Shown here one piece after another: positions 36,142-47,200 of a stretch of 64,000 nt of DNA. This stretch comes from an uncultured Microbacterium sp. Its GTDB lineage: Bacteria; Actinomycetota; Actinomycetes; Actinomycetales; Microbacteriaceae. The notes under the pieces are model-generated. The model was not told where the DNA came from, made no database searches, and saw only the letters and a program-made list of their open reading frames with translations. The position numbers and the translations under genes are program-made. Position 1 is the stretch's first letter, and the number at the start of each line of letters is the position of its first letter. The stretch lies in assembly GCF_947489255.1 (NCBI RefSeq), contig NZ_CANLCY010000002.1:372001-436000 (forward strand), given 5' to 3'.

Positions 36142-37448
36142 CCGAAGCGCTCCTCCTCGTCGCCGCCTTCCTCCTCGTCGCCTTCGGCGGGTTGATGGCG
36201 GCCTCCGAGGCGGCGCTCGGCGTGACCTCGCGCACGGATCTCCTGGAGCTCGGCGCCTCGGGCCGCAACGCCCGGTCGCTGCGTCGCATCGCCGATGACA
36301 CCAGCGCGCACAACACCGCGGTGGTGTTCATCCGCGTGCTTTCCGAGACCACCGCTGCCGTGCTCGTCGCGGCCGCGTTCATGCTGATCTTCGACGACAT
36401 CTGGCTCGCGGTCGCCGCTGCGGCCGTGCTGATGACGGGGATCTCCTTCGTCGCGGTCGGTGCGAGCCCCCGGTCGGTCGGTCGTCAGCACGCGCGCGGT
36501 CTGCTGCGCGGTATCGCTCCCGTCATCCGGGGGATGCGCGTCCTGCTCGGCCCGCTCGCACACGGTCTCGTCGCGGTCGGCAACCGGGTGACCCCCGGGG
36601 TCTCGCATTCGACGTCGTTCGCGTCGGAGGAGCAGCTGCTCAGCATCATCGACGAGGCCGCCGAGAACGAGCTCATCGAGGAGGACGACCGCGAGCTCAT
36701 CCACTCGGTGTTCGACTTCACCGACCGGTACGTGCGCGAGGTGATGGTGCCGCGCACCGACATGGTGAGCGTGGATGCCACCGCCACCTCGCGCGAGGCC
36801 CTCGCACTGTTCCTCGAGAAGGGCGTCTCGCGCGTCCCCCTCGCCGACGACGAGGCCGACGACGTCGTGGGGGTTCTCTACCTGAAAGACCTCGTGCAGT
36901 TCGGCTTCCGCGACGAGGCGGGCTGGCGCGACGCCCCCATCCGCCGCATCGCCCGACCCGCCGTGTTCGTCCCCGAGTCGATGAAGGCCGAGACGCTCCT
37001 GCAGCAGATGAAGAAGGATGCCGTCCACGTCTGCCTCGTCGTCGACGAGTACGGCGGTGTCGCCGGTCTGGTCACCCTCGAAGACCTCATCGAGGAGCTC
37101 GTGGGCGAGATCGCCGACGAGTACGACGCACCGAACACCGAGATCGTCGAGCTCCCCGACGGACGCTACCGGGTCAACGCCCGCCTCGGCCTCGATGAGG
37201 TCGGCGACCTCTTCGGCCTCGAGCTCGACGACGAGGACGTCGACTCGATCGGCGGTCTGCTGGGCAAGGCGCTCGGTCGCATCCCGCAACCCGGCGCCAC
37301 CGCCGAACACTCCGGCCTCGTGATGACCGGCGGCGCATCGCGCGGCCGCAACCGGGGTATCGCCACCGTGATCGTCGAGCGCAGCGAAACGCCCGCCGAC
37401 GACGACGCCGAGGCAGAGCTCTCGGCGCGTGAAAGGAACGACAGATGA
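36138..37448 (+). CDS. CNNM/CBS domain membrane protein (HlyC/CorC family)
   Basis: A 436-residue protein with an N-terminal DUF21/CNNM membrane domain (about 1-150, several helices, with AASEAALGVTSR), a CBS pair (about 195-320, DRYVREVMVPRTDMVS and DEYGGVAGLVTLEDLIEELVGEI) and a C-terminal CorC_HlyC domain (about 330-415). Such proteins are linked to magnesium or other cation homeostasis. Despite the hemolysin name used in databases, no toxin role is implied. Coupled to ybeY and era by ATGA overlaps. Confidence 0.92.
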   Translation: MTEALLLVAAFLLVAFGGLMAASEAALGVTSRTDLLELGASGRNARSLRRIADDTSAHNTAVVFIRVLSETTAAVLVAAAFMLIFDDIWLAVAAAAVLMTGISFVAVGASPRSVGRQHARGLLRGIAPVIRGMRVLLGPLAHGLVAVGNRVTPGVSHSTSFASEEQLLSIIDEAAENELIEEDDRELIHSVFDFTDRYVREVMVPRTDMVSVDATATSREALALFLEKGVSRVPLADDEADDVVGVLYLKDLVQFGFRDEAGWRDAPIRRIARPAVFVPESMKAETLLQQMKKDAVHVCLVVDEYGGVAGLVTLEDLIEELVGEIADEYDAPNTEIVELPDGRYRVNARLGLDEVGDLFGLELDDEDVDSIGGLLGKALGRIPQPGATAEHSGLVMTGGASRGRNRGIATVIVERSETPADDDAEAELSARERNDR

Positions 37449-38338
37449 CCGACACCCGATCCGGCTTCGTGACCTTCGTGGGCCGGCCCAACGTCGGCAA
37501 GTCCACGCTGACCAACGCGCTCGTGGGCGAGAAGGTCGCGATCACGAGCGAGAAGCCGCAGACGACGCGGCGCGCGATCCGCGGGATCGTCAACCGACCC
37601 GGCGGGCAGCTGGTGGTCGTCGACACCCCCGGCATCCACCGACCGCGCACCCTGCTCGGCCAGCGCCTGAACGACCTGGTGGAGCAGGTGCTCGGCGACG
37701 TCGACGTCATCGCGTTCTGCGCCCCCGCGACCGAGAAGGTCGGCCCCGGCGATCGGCGGATCGCGGAGTCGCTGTCCGGATACCCGCGTGCCAAGAAGGT
37801 CGCCCTGGTGACCAAGACCGACGCCGCCAGTCGCGACCAGATCACCGAACGCCTCGTCGAGGTCGATGCGCTCCGCGAGGACTGGGCCGCGGTCATCCCC
37901 CTCTCGGCCGTGACCAACGATCAGCTCGACGTCCTCAGCGACGAGCTGCTGGCGCTCATGCCCGTGGGCCCGGCGCTCTACGCCGACGACGTCGTGACCG
38001 ACGAGACGCTCGAAGACCGCATCGCCGAGATCATCCGCGAAGCCGCCCTGCACGGCGTGCGCGATGAGCTTCCGCACTCGATCGCGGTCACGGTCGACGA
38101 CGTCGCCGCCCGTGAAGACAGCGATCTCACCGACGTCTACGCGAACATCGTCGTCGAGCGCGACAGCCAGAAGGCGATCATCATCGGCCGCAAGGGCTCT
38201 CGACTGGCCGATGTCGGCGCGCGCGCTCGCGCCGGTATCGAACCGCTCGTGGGTGGGCGCGTCTACCTATCGCTGCACGTGCGCGTGGCGAAAGAATGGC
38301 AGCGCGACCCGAAGCAGCTCGGACGCCTCGGCTTCTGA
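37445..38338 (+). CDS. era: GTPase Era
   Basis: A 297-residue GTPase that binds the 3' end of 16S rRNA during 30S assembly. The P-loop is GRPNVGKSTLTN; switch and G3 motifs are SEKPQTTRR and DTPGIHRP; the G4 position reads TKTD. The C-terminal KH domain has the IIIGRKGSRLADVGARAR signature. It overlaps the CNNM gene by 4 bases and closes the phoH-ybeY-CNNM-era operon. Confidence 0.96.
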   Translation: MTDTRSGFVTFVGRPNVGKSTLTNALVGEKVAITSEKPQTTRRAIRGIVNRPGGQLVVVDTPGIHRPRTLLGQRLNDLVEQVLGDVDVIAFCAPATEKVGPGDRRIAESLSGYPRAKKVALVTKTDAASRDQITERLVEVDALREDWAAVIPLSAVTNDQLDVLSDELLALMPVGPALYADDVVTDETLEDRIAEIIREAALHGVRDELPHSIAVTVDDVAAREDSDLTDVYANIVVERDSQKAIIIGRKGSRLADVGARARAGIEPLVGGRVYLSLHVRVAKEWQRDPKQLGRLGF

Positions 38339-38414
38339 GGGGCGTCCGCCACCCGGCGGCCGAGCAACCCCGACCCCGCGCGAGAGCGTGCGGTCCTCAC
38401 GGAAGGTGCACGTA

Positions 38415-39362
38415 ATGGCGAAGCGATGGACGGCGCCGACTCCGGGGCCGATCGAGACCTGGAGCTACGACGAGGTCGAGGTTCCCGCGCCCGGGCCCGG
38501 AGAGGTGAAGATCCGCGTGCGCGCGGCCGGAGTCAATCCCGCCGACGCCAAGCACGTCGCGACGGCGCGTGCGGGCGTGCAGTTCCCGGTGCCCATCGGC
38601 TACGAACTCTCGGGGCAGGTCATCGCCCTCGGTGCCGACGCCGTCGGTGGTTCGGGCGAGCTCGCGGTCGGCGATGAGGTCGTGGCGTTCCGGGTGCAGG
38701 GCGCCTATGCCACCGACATCACGGTTCCCGCCCGCGACGTGTTCGCCAAACCCGCGAACCTCTCGCACGAAGAGGCCGCGAACCTCCTGCTTGCAGGGAC
38801 CACCGCGGCGGAGATGATCCAGGTCACGCGGGTCGCCGAGGGAGAGACCGTGCTGCTGCACGCCGCATCCGGAGCGGTCGGGGTGAGTCTGCTCCAGCAG
38901 GCGCGCGTGCTCGGGGTGCGCGTCATCGGCACGGTCGGGGCGGATGCCGACGACTCCGCCGAGCGCGTTTGTCGCTACGGCGGGATCCCGGTCGCCTACG
39001 GCGAGGGACTGCGCGAGCGCGTCGAGGCGGCGGCCGACGGTGCTGCGATCGCGGCCGCCTGGGACGCGGCGGGGACCGACGAGGCCATCGACGTCTCGCT
39101 CGAGCTCGTCTCCGACCGGGACCGTGTCGTCACGATCGTCTCGCCCGACCGGGCGAAGGCCGACGGCTTCCTCTGGATCGCCGGAGCGCGCCCCGAGAGC
39201 GCCCGGTTCCGCGACATCGCCCGTGCCCGGGTGCTCGAGCTCGCGGCATCCGGTGCCCTCGAGGTGCCTGTCGCGCGCACCTACCCGCTCGACGAGGCCG
39301 TCGAAGCCGTGCGTTTCGTCATGACCGGGCACCCCGGCGGCAAGGTCGCCCTGCTGCCGTGA
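38415..39362 (+). CDS. Zinc-independent NADPH:quinone oxidoreductase-type (MDR) protein
   Basis: A 315-residue medium-chain dehydrogenase/reductase. The N-terminal catalytic domain has VRAAGVNPADAKH and the GYELSGQVIALG region; the Rossmann domain has LLHAASGAVGVSLLQQAR. Zinc ligands are absent, placing it with quinone oxidoreductases. A GGAAGG ribosome site lies 8 bases before ATG 38415. It overlaps the acetyltransferase gene by 4 bases (GTGA). Confidence 0.9.
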   Translation: MAKRWTAPTPGPIETWSYDEVEVPAPGPGEVKIRVRAAGVNPADAKHVATARAGVQFPVPIGYELSGQVIALGADAVGGSGELAVGDEVVAFRVQGAYATDITVPARDVFAKPANLSHEEAANLLLAGTTAAEMIQVTRVAEGETVLLHAASGAVGVSLLQQARVLGVRVIGTVGADADDSAERVCRYGGIPVAYGEGLRERVEAAADGAAIAAAWDAAGTDEAIDVSLELVSDRDRVVTIVSPDRAKADGFLWIAGARPESARFRDIARARVLELAASGALEVPVARTYPLDEAVEAVRFVMTGHPGGKVALLP

Positions 39363-39949
39363 GCGCCTCGCCGTTCACGTTGCCGCCCGCGCCGGAGACC
39401 CTCGAGATCACGGCGGAGCGGGTACGCCTGCGTCCATTCGAGGAGCGCGATCTCGACGCGATGGCGGCGTACCGCGGCGACGCCGAGGTGTGCCGGTTCC
39501 TCCCCTTCGATCCGCAGTCGCCCGACGACATCCGACGCCGCAACGGTCACCTGATGGGTCGCACGACGCTGGAGGGGGAGCGCGGCGGGGTCATGCTGGT
39601 CATCGAACGGCTCGACGACGGCGCGGTGATCGGCGACCTCGTGCTCTTCCACCTCGATGCGGACGAGGGTTCGGCCGAGATCGGCTGGGTCGTGAGCCCG
39701 GCGGCATCCGGCCTGGGCCTCGCCACCGAGGCGGTACGCGCGCTCATCGACACGGCGTTCGAGGTCTACGGGCTCCGTCGCCTCGTCGCCCAGATCGATC
39801 CCGACAACGCTCGCTCTGTCGCGTTGGCCGAGCGCCTCGGGATGCGCCGCGAGGCGCACTTCGTCGAGAAGGACTGGTTCAAGCACCGCTGGGCCGACCT
39901 GCTCGTCTACGCCGTGCTGGCGCGCGAGTGGGGATCACCCGTCGCATGA
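39359..39949 (+). CDS. GNAT family N-acetyltransferase (RimJ/RimL-like)
   Basis: A 196-residue acetyltransferase. RVRLRPFEERDLDAMAAY starts the fold; the acetyl-CoA region is GWVVSPAASGLGLATEAVRAL, and RLVAQIDPDNARSVALAERLGMRREA is the typical RimJ/RimL end segment. The substrate is unknown and may be a small molecule or a protein N-terminus. Start GTG 39359 overlaps the oxidoreductase stop. Confidence 0.87.
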   Translation: MSASPFTLPPAPETLEITAERVRLRPFEERDLDAMAAYRGDAEVCRFLPFDPQSPDDIRRRNGHLMGRTTLEGERGGVMLVIERLDDGAVIGDLVLFHLDADEGSAEIGWVVSPAASGLGLATEAVRALIDTAFEVYGLRRLVAQIDPDNARSVALAERLGMRREAHFVEKDWFKHRWADLLVYAVLAREWGSPVA

Positions 39950-41890
<1,941 letters not shown>

Positions 41891-41899
41891 TCCGACCTC

Positions 41900-41935
41900 G
41901 AAGCGCCGTCATCCCCGTTCGGATGGCGGCGCTTC
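41900..41935 (+). terminator. Terminator after leuA
   Basis: GAAGCGCCGTCATCC (41900-41914) pairs with GGATGGCGGCGCTTC (41921-41935), 15 bp with one G-U pair. No T run follows. A second small hairpin, GAGGGG/CCCCTC, lies at 41947-41965. Confidence 0.75.
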
Positions 41936-42034
41936 GGCGTGGGGGCGAGGGGCTTCGCACCCCTCCCGCCGAACGGTCTCACCGCACCAGGGGGTCCTCA
42001 TCTCGCCACACCGACGGGATGCGAGGATGAATCC

Positions 42035-42817
42035 GTGATCCGCGTCGACGCCCTCTACCGCTACCCCGTGAAGGGCTTCACGCCCGAGAAGCGCGACAGC
42101 CTCGTCATCCAGGGCGACGGACGTGTGCAGGGGGACCGCTCGCTCGTGTTCCGTTTCGCCGATGCGGTGGAGCCGGCGGATGCCACGTATCCGAAGAGTC
42201 GTGGGCTCGCGCTGATGACGTTCCCGACGCTCGCGCGCGTGCGCCTGACGTTCGACGACGACGCGCGGACGCTGCGCCTGAGCGTCGACGACATCGACGT
42301 CACCGCCGATCTCAGCGAGGAGGGCCGCGCGCGGCTGAGCGAAGCGGTCACCGCCTACCTCCGCACGACGAGCGATGCGAAGCTGCTCGAGGCCGACGGC
42401 ATCCTGCCCCTGGGGCTGCTCGGAGACGGCCGCACCGCCCGCTTCCAGGACCGCCCGCAGGGGTTCGTCTCGCTGCACGGCGCGGCCTCGGTCACCGACC
42501 TGGATGCCACGGTCGCCGCTCCCGTCGACGATCGCCGTTTCCGCTCCAACATCGTCGTGAGCGGGACCGCACCGTGGGCGGAGTTGGAATGGCGGGGGCG
42601 CGTGCGGATCGGGGAGGTGGAGTTCGAGGTGCAGAAGCCGATCGAGCGCTGCGCCGCGATCACGGCGAACCCCGACACGGGCGTCCGCGACGCGCGCCTG
42701 CTGCGGGTGCTGACGACCGACTTCGGCCAGGACGCCGCAACCCTCGGCATCCTGCTGCTCCCGACGGCCGACGGCGGCACCGTGCGCGTGGGCGATGAGG
42801 TCGTGCCGCTCGGTTGA
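42035..42817 (+). CDS. MOSC domain protein
   Basis: A 260-residue protein with an N-terminal MOSC beta-barrel (IRVDALYRYPVKGFTPE) and a C-terminal MOSC domain ending near EVQKPIERCAAITANPDTG, with the conserved Cys that in MOSC proteins binds molybdenum cofactor or carries sulfur. It may move sulfur or reduce N-hydroxylated compounds like YcbX/mARC. GTG 42035 lies 6 bases after GAGGAT, a weak variant of the leaderless pattern. Confidence 0.87.
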   Translation: MIRVDALYRYPVKGFTPEKRDSLVIQGDGRVQGDRSLVFRFADAVEPADATYPKSRGLALMTFPTLARVRLTFDDDARTLRLSVDDIDVTADLSEEGRARLSEAVTAYLRTTSDAKLLEADGILPLGLLGDGRTARFQDRPQGFVSLHGAASVTDLDATVAAPVDDRRFRSNIVVSGTAPWAELEWRGRVRIGEVEFEVQKPIERCAAITANPDTGVRDARLLRVLTTDFGQDAATLGILLLPTADGGTVRVGDEVVPLG

Positions 42818-42828
42818 GCCCGCAACAC

Positions 42829-42900
42829 CCCGCGCGAGTCGCCAATGATTGTCGCTTCGGTGAGCACCTGAGCGACGATTATCGGCAACTCACGCGCGGG
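42829..42900. terminator. Long imperfect palindrome between convergent genes
   Basis: CCCGCGCG (42829-42836) pairs with CGCGCGGG (42893-42900), and GTCGCT (42851-42856) with AGCGAC (42871-42876); the parts between pair with a few mismatches. It fills the 93-base gap between the MOSC gene and the TRIC gene and probably terminates both. Confidence 0.7.
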
Positions 42901-42910
42901 AGAGGCAGAC

Positions 42911-43618
42911 CTACTCGGTGCTGTCGGTGCGGATGATCGGGATGCCCGTGGTCTCGACCGCGACCTTGCGGCGGTAGAGCTTGCGCTGCTCGGGCAGGGA
43001 CAGGTCGAAGAGCACGGCCAGCACGCGGAGTACCGTCGTCACCACCACGCCGATGACCGCGGCGAGCGGCAGCGGGACGCCGAACCCGGCCGTGACGGCG
43101 AGGACCACGCACCCCGCACCCGCGGCGACGGCGTAGAGCGAGCCCACGTGCATGATCGCGACCGGCAGCCCCATCAGCACGTCCCGCAGCACGCTGCCGC
43201 CCGCCGCGGCGACCACGCCCACGAAGATCGCGGGGACGGCGGGCAGGCCGAGGGCGAGGGCCTTCGACGTGCCGAACGCGCCGAACAGCCCGATCACGAC
43301 CGCGTCGAGCATGACGATCGCGCGGTTCAGCCTCTGGAAGATCCCCGACAGCAGCATCCCCACGATCGAGGCCAGGGTCGCGGTGATGAGGTACCAGTTG
43401 CTCTGCAGCGTCGCCGGGGTGAGCCCCAAGAGGAGGTCGCGGATGAGACCCCCGCCCATCCCCAACAGGATGCCGATGATCGCGACCCCGAGCAGATCGA
43501 GGCGACGCTGGCCCTGGAACCCCGAGGCGAACAGCGCCCCCTGCACGCCGCCGAGGGCGACGGCGGTGAGATCCGCCCACAGCGGGATGACGAAGGAGGG
43601 GGAGTCCACGGCATCCAT
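42911..43618 (-). CDS. TRIC-type (UPF0126) cation channel family protein
   Basis: A 235-residue polytopic membrane protein of two repeated UPF0126 units. The first unit has [27 protein letters not shown] and [10 protein letters not shown]; the second repeats it as [15 protein letters not shown]. Members are related to trimeric intracellular cation channels. About seven hydrophobic helices. ATG 43618 has a nearby GGGAG; an alternative GTG three codons later (43609) is 7 bases after a GAGAAT box and may be used from a leaderless mRNA. Confidence 0.88.
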   Translation of the reverse strand: MDAVDSPSFVIPLWADLTAVALGGVQGALFASGFQGQRRLDLLGVAIIGILLGMGGGLIRDLLLGLTPATLQSNWYLITATLASIVGMLLSGIFQRLNRAIVMLDAVVIGLFGAFGTSKALALGLPAVPAIFVGVVAAAGGSVLRDVLMGLPVAIMHVGSLYAVAAGAGCVVLAVTAGFGVPLPLAAVIGVVVTTVLRVLAVLFDLSLPEQRKLYRRKVAVETTGIPIIRTDSTE

Positions 43619-43678
43619 TCTCCCGCCTCGTGCGCTCCGGCGCGCGCGCCGCGCAGGCCGCTCACGGGTGCGCGGACC

Positions 43679-43684
43679 GATAAT
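43679..43684 (+). promoter_or_regulatory. -10 box, leaderless start of recO
   Basis: GATAAT, 5 bases before GTG 43690. Confidence 0.5.
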
Positions 43685-43689
43685 GGACT

Positions 43690-44418
43690 GTGCCCACCTA
43701 CCGCGACGAAGTCGTGGTCCTGCGTACCCACAAACTGGGGGAGGCGGACCGCATCCTCACCCTCCTCAGCCGCCGCAACGGCAAGATCCGCGCGGTCGCG
43801 AAGGGGGTGCGGCGGACGTCGTCGAAGTTCGGCTCGCGGCTGGAACCCTTCATGGTGGCCGACGTGCAGCTGTTCAAGGGCCGCAACCTCGACATCGTGC
43901 AGCAGGCCGAGTCGCTGGGCTCCTACGGGGCCGAGATCGTGGCGGACTACGACGTCTACACGACCGCCAGCGCGATGGTCGAGACGGCCGACCGGCTGAA
44001 CGAGGCCGAGGCCACGCCCCAGCAGTACCTGCTGCTGGTCGGCGGGCTCCGCGCGCTGGCCCGCGGCGAGCACTCCGAGCGCAGCGTGCTGGATTCGTAT
44101 CTGCTGCGCGCCATGGCCCTCTCGGGCTGGGCGCCGGGGCTGACCGAGTGCGCCCGCTGCGGCACCATCGGCGACCACGACTACTTCCTCCCGCAGCTCG
44201 GTGGCGTGGTCTGCTCGACCTGCGCCCCCGCGGGATCCCCGCGCGTGTCGCGCGACACCGTCGACATGCTCCGTGCACTCATGGCGGGGGAGTGGGAGAC
44301 CATCGACGCCGCCCCCGGCCGCACGACCGCCGCGGCCTCGGGCCTCGTCGCGGCGTACGCGCAGTTCCATCTGGAGCGCGGCATCCGCTCCCTCTCGCAC
44401 CTGGAGGCGCATCGATGA
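43690..44418 (+). CDS. recO: DNA repair protein RecO
   Basis: A 242-residue recombination mediator that helps load RecA with RecR. The N-terminal OB fold begins [20 protein letters not shown]; the C-terminal helical domain carries a zinc finger with CARCG and CSTC. Start GTG 43690. It overlaps uppS by 4 bases, and recO-uppS is a common actinobacterial pair. Confidence 0.94.
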   Translation: MPTYRDEVVVLRTHKLGEADRILTLLSRRNGKIRAVAKGVRRTSSKFGSRLEPFMVADVQLFKGRNLDIVQQAESLGSYGAEIVADYDVYTTASAMVETADRLNEAEATPQQYLLLVGGLRALARGEHSERSVLDSYLLRAMALSGWAPGLTECARCGTIGDHDYFLPQLGGVVCSTCAPAGSPRVSRDTVDMLRALMAGEWETIDAAPGRTTAAASGLVAAYAQFHLERGIRSLSHLEAHR

Positions 44419-45218
44419 CACCGAAGCCGTTCACGCACCGCGACGCCGTGCCGTACCGCCCGTTGGACTGGACGGGGGAGTACCCGCCCGCCTACCCCAA
44501 GGGGGCCGTACCCGAGCACGTCGCGATCGTGATGGACGGCAACGGGCGGTGGGCCAACCGGCAGGGGCTCACGCGCGTCGAGGGCCACCGTGCGGGGGAA
44601 GCGGCGCTGCTCGACGTCGTCGCCGGGGCGATCCAGGCCGGGGTGAAGCACCTCTCGGTCTACGCGTTCTCGACCGAGAACTGGTCGCGCTCGCCCGACG
44701 AGGTGCGCTTCCTCATGGGCTTCAACCGCGAGGTGCTGCACCGCCGCCGTGATCAGCTGAACGAGTGGGGCGTCCGCATCCGCTGGTCGGGTCGCAAGCC
44801 GCGCCTGTGGGGCTCGGTCATCAAGGAGCTGCAGCACGCGGAGCGCCTCACCGAGGGCAACTCCACCCTGACGCTGACGATGTGCGTCAACTACGGCGGG
44901 CGGGTGGAGATCGTGGATGCCGTGCGCCGCATCGGCGACGACATCGCGGCCGGGAAGCTCAAGGCATCGGCCGTGACCGAGAAGCTCATCCGCAAGAACC
45001 TCTACCAGCCCGACATGCCCGACGTGGACCTGTTCGTGCGCTCCAGCGGCGAGCAGCGCACCTCGAACTTCCTGCTGTGGGAGTCGGCGTACGCCGAGAT
45101 GGTGTTCCTCGACACGCTGTGGCCCGATTTCCGGCGCACGCACCTGTGGGACGCGATCGGGCTGTACCTCTCGCGCGACCGCCGCTTCGGCGGCGCGGTC
45201 GACAAGCCCACCGCCTGA
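44415..45218 (+). CDS. uppS: Isoprenyl transferase (undecaprenyl diphosphate synthase)
   Basis: A 267-residue cis-prenyltransferase making the polyprenyl carrier for cell-wall synthesis. Motifs: [16 protein letters not shown] (catalytic Asp), [22 protein letters not shown] region, and the C-terminal [22 protein letters not shown] 44415 overlaps the recO stop. The coding region ends 49 bases before the DsbA-like gene. Confidence 0.95.
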   Translation: MTPKPFTHRDAVPYRPLDWTGEYPPAYPKGAVPEHVAIVMDGNGRWANRQGLTRVEGHRAGEAALLDVVAGAIQAGVKHLSVYAFSTENWSRSPDEVRFLMGFNREVLHRRRDQLNEWGVRIRWSGRKPRLWGSVIKELQHAERLTEGNSTLTLTMCVNYGGRVEIVDAVRRIGDDIAAGKLKASAVTEKLIRKNLYQPDMPDVDLFVRSSGEQRTSNFLLWESAYAEMVFLDTLWPDFRRTHLWDAIGLYLSRDRRFGGAVDKPTA

Positions 45219-45267
45219 CGAATGCCGCTCGCGGAATAGATCGACGATCCGGAAGGTTGCACGCGAT

Positions 45268-45951
45268 ATGACGGATGCCATCAAGATCGACGTGTGGAGC
45301 GACATCGCCTGCCCCTGGTGCTACATCGGCAAGCGCAACCTCGAGAACGGCCTGGCCGCCACGGCCGCCGATGACGACGCTCCCGTCGTCGAGATCGAGT
45401 ACCACTCGTTCGAGCTCTCGCCCGACACCCCCGAGGACTTCGACGGGGGAGAGGTCGACTACCTCTCGCAGCACAAGGGCATCTCGCCCGAGTCCGCGCG
45501 CGAGATGCTCGACCGCGTCACCGGCGTCGCCGCCGACGCGGGACTCGCGTACCGCTTCGACATCCTCAAGCACACCAACACCGTGAAGGCGCACGAGCTG
45601 CTGCACTTCGCCAAGGAGAACGGCAAGCAGCTGGAGCTCGCCGAGCTGCTCATGTCGGCGTACTTCCTCGAGGGCAAGCACGTCGGACGCGACGACGACC
45701 TCGTGCAGCTCGCGGCCGAGGTCGGTCTCGATGCGGATGCCGCGCGCGAGGCGCTCTCGTCGCAGCGTTACCGCGCCGCCGTCCGCGCCGACCAGGAGCA
45801 GGCCCGCCAGTTCGGCATCACCGGCGTGCCCTTCTTCGTGATCGACGGTAAGTACGGCGTCAGCGGCGCGCAGCCGGTGGAGGCGTTCACGCAGATCGCC
45901 CGTCAGGTCTGGGGCGAGCGTCGCGAGGTCGTCGAGACCGCCGACGCGTGA
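45268..45951 (+). CDS. DsbA family oxidoreductase (FrnE-like)
   Basis: A 227-residue thioredoxin-fold protein without signal peptide, so cytosolic. The active site is CPWC in WSDIACPWCYIGKRN, and the cis-Pro loop is GITGVPFFVID. The helical insertion DEEP-type (GISPESAREMLDRV) matches the FrnE group, linked to oxidative stress. AAGG precedes ATG 45268, weakly. A hairpin at 45967-46003 follows. Confidence 0.9.
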   Translation: MTDAIKIDVWSDIACPWCYIGKRNLENGLAATAADDDAPVVEIEYHSFELSPDTPEDFDGGEVDYLSQHKGISPESAREMLDRVTGVAADAGLAYRFDILKHTNTVKAHELLHFAKENGKQLELAELLMSAYFLEGKHVGRDDDLVQLAAEVGLDADAAREALSSQRYRAAVRADQEQARQFGITGVPFFVIDGKYGVSGAQPVEAFTQIARQVWGERREVVETADA

Positions 45952-45966
45952 CCCTTCCTCCCCATC

Positions 45967-46003
45967 CGGTGCCCGTTCCCGATCCGTTCGGGGGCGGGCA
46001 CCG
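45967..46003 (+). terminator. Hairpin between the DsbA-like gene and dusB
   Basis: CGGTGCCCG (45967-45975) pairs with CGGGCACCG (45995-46003); CCCG and CGGG extend the stem inside. No T run. Confidence 0.65.
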
Positions 46004-46021
46004 TGTCGTGCGACCGTCTGG

Positions 46022-46027
46022 GAGAAT
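46022..46027 (+). promoter_or_regulatory. -10-like box, leaderless start of dusB
   Basis: GAGAAT, 6 bases before GTG 46034. The first base differs from TANNNT, so the call is weaker than for other genes. Confidence 0.4.
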
Positions 46028-46033
46028 GAGACA

Positions 46034-47200
46034 GTGAATACGGCAATGGCTCCGACGCGAACGCTGCGCATCGGCAACATCGAACTCGACGCCCCCGTCG
46101 TGCTCGCTCCCATGGCCGGCATCACGAACACGGCGTTCCGTCGTCTGTGTCGCGAATACGGTGCCGGGCTCTACGTGAGCGAGATGATCACGACGCGCGC
46201 TCTGGTGGAGCGCAACGACACCACGATGCGCCTCATCCGCCATCACGAGTCCGAGACGCCGCGCTCGATCCAGCTCTACGGGGTCGACCCGGCGACGGTC
46301 GAGGCGGCGGTGCGCATGATCGTCGACGAAGACCACGCGGATCACATCGACCTCAACTTCGGCTGCCCCGTGCCGAAGGTCACCCGCCGCGGCGGGGGAG
46401 CCGCGCTGCCGTGGAAGACGTCGCTGTTCCGCGAGATCGTCGAGCGCGCCGTCACGGCCGCGGGCGACAAGCCGCTCACGGTCAAGATGCGCAAAGGCAT
46501 CGACGCCGATCACCTCACCTACCTCGAGGCCGGCCGCATCGCGGAGGGGGCGGGCGTGGCATCCATCGCCCTGCACGCGCGCACGGCGAGCGAGTTCTAC
46601 TCCGGTCACGCCGACTGGGCCGCGATCACGAAGCTGAAAGAGACCGTGACGAGTGTGCCGGTGCTCGGCAACGGCGACATCTGGTCCGCAGACGACGCCG
46701 TGCGGATGATGGACGAGACCGGCTGCGACGGTGTCGTCGTCGGTCGCGGCTGCCTCGGACGCCCGTGGCTCTTCGGCGACCTCGCACGTGCCCTCGGCGG
46801 CCCGGGCGCCGCGCACGGCGAGCCGGTCGACGCGACGCTCGGCTTCGTCGCGAAGGCGTTCCGGCGCCACGCCGAGCTGCTCGTGGAGTTCTTCGACGAC
46901 GAGGGCCGCGGGTGCCGCGACATCCGCAAGCACGTCGCGTGGTACTTCAAGGGCTACCCCGTCGGCGGCGAGCTGCGCGCGAGCCTCGCGACGGCCTCGA
47001 CCCTCGACGAGATCGACGAGCTCCTGTCCACGATGGAGCTCGACGCCCCGTACCCGGGCGCCGCGGCCGAGGGTCAGCGCGGACGCGCCGGCACCCCGAA
47101 GCGCCCGGCTCTCCCCGATGGCTGGCTCGACTCCCGCGAGATCGGCGATGCCGCCGGTCGCGCCCTCGCCGATGCGGAGCTGCACCACAGTGGCGGCTGA
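46034..47200 (+). CDS. dusB: tRNA-dihydrouridine synthase (DusB type)
   Basis: A 388-residue FMN enzyme reducing uridines in tRNA. VLAPMAGITNTAFRRLCREYGAG opens the barrel; DLNFGCPVPKVTRRGGGAALP carries the catalytic Cys; KMRKGID, ALHARTASEFYSG, GNGDIWSADDA and GVVVGRGCLGRPWLF bind FMN. The last part is a helical RNA-binding domain. The Ala/Gly-rich insertion near residues 255-265 is typical of the genus. Its end overlaps the dgt start. Confidence 0.94.
   Translation: MNTAMAPTRTLRIGNIELDAPVVLAPMAGITNTAFRRLCREYGAGLYVSEMITTRALVERNDTTMRLIRHHESETPRSIQLYGVDPATVEAAVRMIVDEDHADHIDLNFGCPVPKVTRRGGGAALPWKTSLFREIVERAVTAAGDKPLTVKMRKGIDADHLTYLEAGRIAEGAGVASIALHARTASEFYSGHADWAAITKLKETVTSVPVLGNGDIWSADDAVRMMDETGCDGVVVGRGCLGRPWLFGDLARALGGPGAAHGEPVDATLGFVAKAFRRHAELLVEFFDDEGRGCRDIRKHVAWYFKGYPVGGELRASLATASTLDEIDELLSTMELDAPYPGAAAEGQRGRAGTPKRPALPDGWLDSREIGDAAGRALADAELHHSGG

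Noticed and set aside
36138..37448. Hemolysin toxin
   Set aside because: Database name only; the CNNM, CBS and CorC_HlyC domains indicate a cation-homeostasis membrane protein.
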